Below are positions 58,425-64,000 of a stretch of 64,000 bases of DNA, one piece after another. The notes below the pieces were generated by a model. It saw nothing but the letters and a program-made list of their open reading frames with translations. It did no database searches and was not told where the DNA came from. A program made the translations under genes and the position numbers. The stretch is from contig NZ_JAERMS010000005.1 in assembly GCF_017426725.1 (NCBI RefSeq), positions 62,001-126,000 on the forward strand. The letters run 5' to 3'. The DNA is from Prevotella illustrans (GTDB lineage: Bacteria > Bacteroidota > Bacteroidia > Bacteroidales > Bacteroidaceae). Numbering within the stretch: position 1 is the first letter of the stretch; each line of letters begins with the position of its first letter.

Positions 58425-60398
58425 ATGGAAAACAAGATACAACAAATGGAGGCGCTCATCAGTCAGCTCAATGAGGCTTCGGAATATTATTATAGTGGCA
58501 AAGGAGAGCTGATGACCGACTATGAATGGGACGCCGCGTTCGACAAGCTAAAGCTATTGGAAGAGGAAACGGGCGAGGTGCTGCCCGACAGTCCGACAAA
58601 CAAAGTTTCGGAAGCAGCCATCTTCGGGCAAAAGGAAGAACATGAATATGCCGCGCTTTCACTGGCAAAAACTAAAAGTACGGCCGATATTACCAAATGG
58701 GCCGACGGTAAGCCTATATGGTTATCATGGAAACTTGACGGTCTTACCCTTGTCGTGACATACGACAAGGGGAAACTCAGCAAGGTAGTAACACGGGGAA
58801 ACGGCCATGTCGGTACCAATATTACGCATTTGGCTGCTTCCATCAAAGGCATTCCCCCTACGATAAAAGATCTCAGACATGTCGTCGTCCGTGGCGAATG
58901 CGTCATTTCGTATGCCGATTTTGACCGGTACCTGCTTGAAAGTGGTGAGGACTATGCCAACCCGCGTAACCTGGCTTCCGGATCACTCACACTGAAGAAT
59001 CCCGACGAAGTGAAACAGCGCCACCTGCAATGGATTCCATTCTCATTAGTATATACCGAACAAGCTATCAATTCCTGGGGCGAACGGATGAACTGGATTC
59101 AACAGAACGGCATGACACCTGTCGAGAGAGAGTGCATCGCGAATCCTACACAGAACAACATCGAAATGTCTATCGCTCATTGGACCGAGAAGGTTACAAC
59201 AATGAAGAATCCATTCCCTGTAGATGGTCTGGTAATAACATACGATGATTATGCCTATTCACAGACAGGAAGCGTAACAGGCCATCACGCCGCACGTGCC
59301 GGCTACGCCTTCAAATGGCAAGACGAGGCGGCTTCGACCACCCTCGATCACATCGAATGGAGCTGTGCGGCCAGTACCATATCACCGGTGGCCGTATTCA
59401 ATCCGGTTAACTTAGAAGGAACAATCGTAAAGCGAGCTTCACTTTGCAACATCAGCGAATGCGAAAGACTGGGAATAGGAGGCAAAGACACCGAACTTAA
59501 AGTCATCAAAGCCAACAAGATCATTCCGAAAGTCATACAGGTAGAGAAGAAGGTGGGACTACTCGTCATCCCCGATAGCTGCCCTGTATGCGCTGCGCCG
59601 ACTGTGGTCAGGACGAGTGAGGCCAGCGGAACGAAAACCTTACACTGCACCAACGATCACTGCCCGGCCAAACAATTAAAAATGTTTGCCCGTTTCGTAT
59701 CAAAAGACGGAATGGATATCGACGGCGTATCGGAGCAGACCATTGCCAGATTTATCAATCTGGGATGGATTATCCATTATTCCGACATCTTCGGACTACA
59801 CAGCCACGCGCAAGAGATTGCCGCGCTCGAAGGATTTGGAACCAAATCAGCCTCCAACATTTTACAATCGATAGACAAAGCCAAAAAGGTAGAAGCGCGA
59901 CATCTTCTCTACGCGCTCACGATTCCGATGTGTGGCCAGGACGTGTGCAACCGATTGATGTCGGCCTACGGTTTCGACGAATTCACGGAGCAGGCTGCCA
60001 CGACCGACAATGAAGAGCACTTTGCCGGTATCGACGGAATCGGACCGGAAAAGTCGCGTTCACTCGTCAATTGGTTTCATCAGCCCGACAATGCCGAGGA
60101 GGTAAAGCGACTGAAAGACATTCTGCATATTGTAGAGCCCGACATACAACCCCAAGGCAACCGTTGCGCAGGGCTGACATTCGTTGTCACCGGAGATGTT
60201 TTCCATTACAAAAATCGTAATGAATTGAAAGAATATATCCAAAGCCAGGGAGGCAAGGTAACCGGAAGTGTAAGCAAGTCGACCAATTACCTTATTAATA
60301 ATGACTTGGAATCAACAAGCGGGAAAAACCAAAAGGCGCACTCGTTAGGTACGCCTATTATTTCAGAAGAGCAATTTATTGACCTGTTTGTCAATTAA
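58425..60398 (+). CDS. ligA: NAD+-dependent DNA ligase, divergent form
   Basis: A 657-residue ligase with all LigA domains: Ia domain (YYYSGKGELMTDYEWDAAFD), adenylation domain with the reactive Lys103 in WKLDGL, OB fold, a four-cysteine zinc finger near 386-413 (CPVC, CTNDHC), helix-hairpin-helix repeats and a C-terminal BRCT domain (LTFVVTGDVFHYKNR). Its motifs differ from the usual Bacteroidetes LigA: WKLDG replaces the common KFDG/KIDG context and TRGNGHVGTNIT replaces TRGDGxxGEDVT. It may be a second ligase beside a standard LigA elsewhere in the genome. It overlaps the convergent DUF5020 gene by 4 bp. Confidence 0.85.
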   Translation: MENKIQQMEALISQLNEASEYYYSGKGELMTDYEWDAAFDKLKLLEEETGEVLPDSPTNKVSEAAIFGQKEEHEYAALSLAKTKSTADITKWADGKPIWLSWKLDGLTLVVTYDKGKLSKVVTRGNGHVGTNITHLAASIKGIPPTIKDLRHVVVRGECVISYADFDRYLLESGEDYANPRNLASGSLTLKNPDEVKQRHLQWIPFSLVYTEQAINSWGERMNWIQQNGMTPVERECIANPTQNNIEMSIAHWTEKVTTMKNPFPVDGLVITYDDYAYSQTGSVTGHHAARAGYAFKWQDEAASTTLDHIEWSCAASTISPVAVFNPVNLEGTIVKRASLCNISECERLGIGGKDTELKVIKANKIIPKVIQVEKKVGLLVIPDSCPVCAAPTVVRTSEASGTKTLHCTNDHCPAKQLKMFARFVSKDGMDIDGVSEQTIARFINLGWIIHYSDIFGLHSHAQEIAALEGFGTKSASNILQSIDKAKKVEARHLLYALTIPMCGQDVCNRLMSAYGFDEFTEQAATTDNEEHFAGIDGIGPEKSRSLVNWFHQPDNAEEVKRLKDILHIVEPDIQPQGNRCAGLTFVVTGDVFHYKNRNELKEYIQSQGGKVTGSVSKSTNYLINNDLESTSGKNQKAHSLGTPIISEEQFIDLFVN

Positions 60399-61150
60399 AA
60401 AGTCCATTTCAAAGCCAAGGTTGGAATGGCATAGAATTTATCGTTCTCGCCTTTTTCATTCCAGACGAAGTTATGACTTACTTCTATCTCGGTTCCAACG
60501 CTTAAATTGATGTCGTTCCAACCTTTCAATTTATTCATATTAAACCAAAACTGAGGTTCTGAAAGGAAGATCAGTTTGCCCTTGACGGTAGGATCATACC
60601 ATAAATCGGCAAAGCCGCTGCATGTCAACTTGCCGCCGGCCAGTTGCACGCCCCACACAGCCGTGGTCTGAAATCCGTTGAACGGACGCGCCCCGGTATG
60701 GCTGTTCTTGAAGTAATATTTATACATAGCCTGCAGCGAGAAGGTGGTTGAGAAATCCGCATTATGCCAATTCCACGCGCCTCCCAGAAGAACCGCGTGC
60801 TGATAACGTGCTCCGTAATACTGGTTGGCTGCCACTTCCCCCGTGCCCACGCCGCCGTTATACTCAATATGGGCCGCGAACTGCTTATTGTGAGACACGT
60901 TGAACTCACGGGCTATTTCCCAATAGGCACCCATCACACCGTCGTTCTTATAGTCAATATCCGTAAACATAAATGTACTACCCCATTTATCGGGCTTAAA
61001 CATCTCGACGGTTGTCGTAACCGAGCCACGCGGTGTGAGGTCATGATACAAAGAATGACCCAGGTCATAATGCAACTGAACATTTTGAGCACTCATGCCA
61101 AACCAGGTTGCCATCAACAGGAAGAAGGCCAAAGATATACGTTTTTTCAT
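60395..61150 (-). CDS. DUF5020 outer-membrane beta-barrel protein
   Basis: The 251-residue product has signal peptide MKKRISLAFFLLMATWFGMSA and a series of alternating strands, ending in TLALKWTF with the terminal Phe typical of outer-membrane barrels. It resembles the DUF5020 group, which is related to the Tsx nucleoside channels. Substrate unknown. It has a perfect promoter. Confidence 0.82.
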   Translation of the reverse strand: MKKRISLAFFLLMATWFGMSAQNVQLHYDLGHSLYHDLTPRGSVTTTVEMFKPDKWGSTFMFTDIDYKNDGVMGAYWEIAREFNVSHNKQFAAHIEYNGGVGTGEVAANQYYGARYQHAVLLGGAWNWHNADFSTTFSLQAMYKYYFKNSHTGARPFNGFQTTAVWGVQLAGGKLTCSGFADLWYDPTVKGKLIFLSEPQFWFNMNKLKGWNDINLSVGTEIEVSHNFVWNEKGENDKFYAIPTLALKWTF

Positions 61151-61175
61151 ATTTTAGAATTGTTTAATTGAGCGA

Positions 61176-61206
61176 CAAAGGTAGTACAAATCACCCCAAC
61201 GGCAAA
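61176..61206 (-). promoter_or_regulatory. DUF5020 gene promoter
   Basis: Minus strand: TTTG (61203-61206), 19 bp, TACCTTTG (61176-61183), 26 bp before the ATG. A full match to the consensus. Confidence 0.75.
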
Positions 61207-61221
61207 ATATAAAAGTAATAT

Positions 61222-61252
61222 TTTCGACATCAAACTATTTTTACTAACTTTG
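61222..61252 (+). promoter_or_regulatory. trmD promoter, leaderless
   Basis: TTTC (61222-61225), 19 bp, TAACTTTG (61245-61252). The ATG is at 61260, 7 nt after the -7 box, so the mRNA would start at or just before the start codon. Confidence 0.65.
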
Positions 61253-61259
61253 CCGGCAT

Positions 61260-61940
61260 ATGAGAATCGATATAATCAGTGTCTTACCGGAAATGTTTAC
61301 GGGCTTTATCAATGAGTCAATCTTAGCTCGTGCACAAAAAAACGGAATTGCGGAAATCCACGTTCATAACCTCAGAGATTATACCTTAGACAAGTGGAGA
61401 CGTGTAGACGACTATCCATACGGTGGCAGCGCCGGCATGGTCATGCAATGTGAGCCTATCGACAGGTGTCTATCAGCCCTTAAAGCAGAGCGCGACTATG
61501 ACGAAATCATATATACCAGTCCTGACGGAGAGCCGTTTGACCAACACATCGCCAACGATTTGTCGCTCAAAGGCAACATCATCATTCTTTGTGGACACTA
61601 CAAGGGCATTGACCAACGGGTACGCGACCACCTCATCACGCGTGAAATCAGCATTGGCGACTACGTACTGACGGGTGGCGAACTGGCTGCTGCCGTCATG
61701 GCCGACGCCATTGTCAGACTGATTCCCGGCTCTATCAGCGACGAGCAAAGCGCTTTGAGCGACAGCTTCCAAGATGACATGCTGGCCCCTCCTATCTATA
61801 CGCGCCCCGCAGACTATAAAGGATGGAAGGTTCCCGATATCCTGTTAAGTGGCAACGAAGCAAAGATACGCCAATGGGAACTGGACCAAGCCATGGAACG
61901 TACCCAAAGATTACGTCCGAACTTATTATCAAAGAAATAA
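61260..61940 (+). CDS. trmD: tRNA (guanine-N1-)-methyltransferase
   Basis: TrmD methylates G37 of tRNAs and prevents +1 frameshifting. The 226-residue protein has the trefoil-knot motifs in order: [29 protein letters not shown] and [17 protein letters not shown]. Length is normal. It is not next to rpsP as in many bacteria but lies 5 kb away. Confidence 0.96.
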   Translation: MRIDIISVLPEMFTGFINESILARAQKNGIAEIHVHNLRDYTLDKWRRVDDYPYGGSAGMVMQCEPIDRCLSALKAERDYDEIIYTSPDGEPFDQHIANDLSLKGNIIILCGHYKGIDQRVRDHLITREISIGDYVLTGGELAAAVMADAIVRLIPGSISDEQSALSDSFQDDMLAPPIYTRPADYKGWKVPDILLSGNEAKIRQWELDQAMERTQRLRPNLLSKK

Positions 61941-61997
61941 CGCTTTGCACATGGAATACGGTATCCAAGGATAATATAGAAACATCAGCTTACTCTT

Positions 61998-62987
61998 TTA
62001 GTTACTCTTATTGATAAGGTTTACCACCACTTTTACCATTACGTCTTTTTCCTCCGTACGGCTTTCGGCAATCATCAGCGTGAGGGCTACGAGGGTGTTA
62101 TCGGCTATACGTTTCGAACCATCATCGCGGTAGAGAATACCATTGTTGTTCATAAACCAGAGAAAGAGTGTGGCAGCAATACGCTTGTTTCCATCACTAA
62201 ATGAATGATTCTTGGTAACGAGATAGAGAAGCATGGCTGCCTTCTCTTCTACGCTGGGATAGAGTTCTATGCCTCCAAAGGTCTGATAGATTTGTCCGAT
62301 AGAGCTTTTGAAGGAATCGTCCTTTTCGTTGCCGAAGAGAGCTGAGCCTCCAAACTTATCACGGAGCATATCTATTTCGTGCATGGCGTTCTCGTAGGTA
62401 GCGTGAAAAGGCTCTTCCTTGGTGGTTTTGTTGATATTGAGCCGTTGATAGTCGTAATCATCGAGCGTATCAAGGGCATAAGTGTAATCCACCACCACGT
62501 CAAACAGGGCAGTGCTCTCATCTGTGGTTGGAACAGGCTGTTGAATGGCTCTGCCCACCACCTGCACCAGTTGGCGCAACTCGGCTATCTGCTGTTTGCG
62601 GATTCGCTCATTCACGGCATAGCCTTTAATAAGATACTGTTTTAATATGCTGTTGGCCCAGCGACGAAACTCCACACCTCTCCGACTTTTCACACGATAG
62701 CCCAGTGATGTAACCATTTCCAAATTATAGTATTCTACCTGATAGGTTTTCCCATCAGCAGCAGTTGTCGCAAATTTTGCGACAACTGAAGAAATGCCCT
62801 CCAATTCCTCCTTTAGTGCATTGTTGATATGCTTTCCAATAGTCTTTATATCCCTATCAAAAAGTTCGGCAAGTTGTTGGCGATTCAGCCACACGGTTTC
62901 TCCTTCCAATTTGACATCAAGTTGAGTCTTACCATCTTCACTTTGATAGATTACAATCTCATTATTTAGATTCAAGTGCTCGCTCAT
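61998..62987 (-). CDS. RhuM-family protein with C-terminal Fic/Doc domain
   Basis: A 329-residue protein. The N-terminal 180 residues are RhuM-like (EIVIYQSEDGKTQLDV, VWLNRQQLAELFDRD, SLGYRVKSRRGVEFRRWA). The last 130 residues carry a Fic/Doc motif, HSFSDGNKR, with the catalytic His. Such proteins transfer AMP or phosphate, or act as toxins, and are typical cargo of mobile islands. No antitoxin gene is seen next to it. Divergent from the helicase-like remnant. Confidence 0.88.
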   Translation of the reverse strand: MSEHLNLNNEIVIYQSEDGKTQLDVKLEGETVWLNRQQLAELFDRDIKTIGKHINNALKEELEGISSVVAKFATTAADGKTYQVEYYNLEMVTSLGYRVKSRRGVEFRRWANSILKQYLIKGYAVNERIRKQQIAELRQLVQVVGRAIQQPVPTTDESTALFDVVVDYTYALDTLDDYDYQRLNINKTTKEEPFHATYENAMHEIDMLRDKFGGSALFGNEKDDSFKSSIGQIYQTFGGIELYPSVEEKAAMLLYLVTKNHSFSDGNKRIAATLFLWFMNNNGILYRDDGSKRIADNTLVALTLMIAESRTEEKDVMVKVVVNLINKSN

Positions 62988-63036
62988 ATACTATGGTGTA
63001 TTAACACAAAGCAAATATACGGAAAATTATCAGAAG

Positions 63037-63240
63037 TTGTTTGCTTTTTCAAAAGAAAAAGTAAACATAGTAACTTACGTGCAGACACAAATCAAGGAAT
63101 ATACTTTCCTCGGTCCAAAAGGCCTTTTTGTTACCATTCCCGAACACCCTGAGTTTTGTTGGCAAGAGCTGATTGTCAATGCCGTGGCGCATCGTAACTA
63201 TTCCATCAACAGACCTCATTTACTATTCTCATCAAAGTAA
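63037..63240 (+). pseudogene. Remnant of a RecG-like/Schlafen-type ATP-binding protein
   Basis: The 67-codon frame begins only with TTG and contains HPEFCWQELIVNAVAHRNYS, the N-box of the GHKL-like ATPase domain found in AlbA/Schlafen-type regulators annotated as RecG-like. It is cut off right after this motif by a stop. No other parts of the gene were found around it, so it is a leftover of a larger gene. Confidence 0.65.
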
Positions 63241-63435
63241 TCCGATACGCTGACACAGAATTTCTACGCTACGACAGGGACAAAAGATAATGTAAATTCG
63301 CACTTGCCACCCAACTCTTCCTATGATTCATGTATGCTGAATTTATTTGACAAACAACTCTGAATGGCTGCGTTATTTTGGAAAAAGTTTATCTCGATCC
63401 GGAAAAACCCATTTTATCGGCATTTTACCAAACGG

Positions 63436-63702
63436 CTGATTATCAACACTTTATATTCTTATCGATAATATTTACCGCAAGAAAATGCCCTGTTTTCCAT
63501 ACAATAGCGGCCTAATCGCTGTGCTTTGAGCACGTCAAAGCAGTGATTTAAGCAAGTAAAAGCAGCCCTTTTACATCCTCAAAGCATAACTTTTAGCTGT
63601 CAACCTTCCATTTTTCCTTATCCAACAGGGCAATTCTCTGCCTTTTAACATTTAGATGACATCATCCGGAAAAGCCATTTTTCGGCAAAGAATTTTGACA
63701 AT
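63436..63702 (+). repeat. Dispersed element C with 11-bp-phased alternating boxes
   Basis: CTGATTATCA at 63436-63445; CAATAG at 63502 (66 bp on); a weak register at 63513; then CTTTGA 63524, TCAAAG 63535, ATTTAA 63546, TAAAAG 63557, CTTTTA 63568, TCAAAG 63579, CTTTTA 63590, all at 11-bp steps. The end (around 63685-63702) shares the AATTTTGACAAT segment with element A. It occupies most of the gap before the aminopeptidase gene. Confidence 0.75.
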
Positions 63703-63782
63703 CATATCGAAAAGACCTTCATCTAATCATCCCGCTTACTTATTTTTTCATGACAAATTCTGATATTATGAGTATAATTATG

Positions 63783-63790
63783 TATCTTTG
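63783..63790 (+). promoter_or_regulatory. -7 box before the aminopeptidase gene
   Basis: TATCTTTG, 29 bp before the ATG; the -33 region is weak. Confidence 0.35.
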
Positions 63791-63819
63791 TGGGCAGAAG
63801 ATTAAAAATACAATAAAAT

Positions 63820-64000
63820 ATGTTTGATTCCGCAACCTACGTAAGACGCCGCAACGAGCTGAAAAGGCTTGTCAAATCGGGCGTTATCATCCTTTTTGGA
63901 AATAACGAATCGCCGGCTAACTTTCCTAACAACGGGTATTTCCCATTTCGCCAGGACTCAACGTTTCTCTATTATTTTGGCCTCCAGAGAGACGGACTCG
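63820..64000 (+). CDS. Aminopeptidase P family protein, N-terminal part
   Basis: The frame opens at ATG 63820 and runs off the window, giving 60 residues. MFDSATYVRRRNELKRLVKS followed by GVIILFGNNESPANFPNNGY and FRQDSTFLYYFGL is the start of an Xaa-Pro aminopeptidase (AMP_N domain). The metal-binding catalytic domain is beyond the edge. It would remove N-terminal residues before proline. Confidence 0.85.
   Translation, partial: MFDSATYVRRRNELKRLVKSGVIILFGNNESPANFPNNGYFPFRQDSTFLYYFGLQRDGL

Overview
The window is chromosomal DNA of a Bacteroidota bacterium. The gene content and order (BatA/BatBC/BatDE cluster, a long AtpB behind atpE, GldB, S16 with an Ala/Glu tail, DUF5020, DUF2027) and the promoters (TTTG, 19-20 bp, TAnnTTTG) point to Bacteroidales. 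I favour Prevotella sensu lato but cannot fix the species from sequence alone. No rRNA, tRNA, CRISPR array or intact insertion sequence was seen.

Layout. 1-8.6 kb: radical SAM protein end, GldB lipoprotein, asparaginase, dapA, then a minus-strand run from a small secreted protein through an L,D-transpeptidase, an ECF sigma factor, its likely anti-sigma factor and a CpxP-like protein to truA and a DMT transporter. 8.6-15.7 kb: dispersed element A, rnz, a lipoprotein with an 11-base poly-G tract, mazG, valS, a clostripain-type lipoprotein. 15.7-23.1 kb: a 41-bp tandem array, carB-carA-purF, a lone polysaccharide export lipoprotein. 23.3-27.3 kb: a second 41-bp array, then a HU-TM-LysM fusion, HU, rimO and ftsY. 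27.4-34.8 kb: a complete ATP synthase operon in Bacteroidetes order (atpD-C-I-B-E-F-H-A-G). 34.9-38.7 kb: pfkA, pyk, a glycosyltransferase. 38.8-41.6 kb: a decayed accessory island with an Rhs core remnant, two DUF3828-like genes (one frameshifted), an orphan lipoprotein, a duplicated structured leader and element B. 41.6-55.1 kb: one long minus-strand unit from moxR through the Bat genes to PAP2, queA, DUF2027/Smr and nadE. 55.3-64 kb: rpsP, MATE transporter, coaW, a divergent NAD+ DNA ligase, DUF5020, trmD, RhuM/Fic, a helicase-like remnant, element C, and the start of an aminopeptidase P gene.

Most of the window is housekeeping. The most unusual structure is a dispersed intergenic element of about 270-290 bp, present three times in the same orientation. 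It carries 6-bp boxes that alternate in orientation (CTTTTA, TAAAAG and variants) at exactly 11-bp steps, and its conserved decamer CTGATTATCA lies a whole number of 11-bp steps from the boxes. Other points of interest are a near-identical, hairpin-bearing 5' leader in front of two unrelated genes, two 41-bp-period arrays built on palindromes centred on AGGCCT, a poly-G tract able to switch a lipoprotein, a membrane-spanning HU-LysM fusion, and two promoters that imply leaderless mRNAs.
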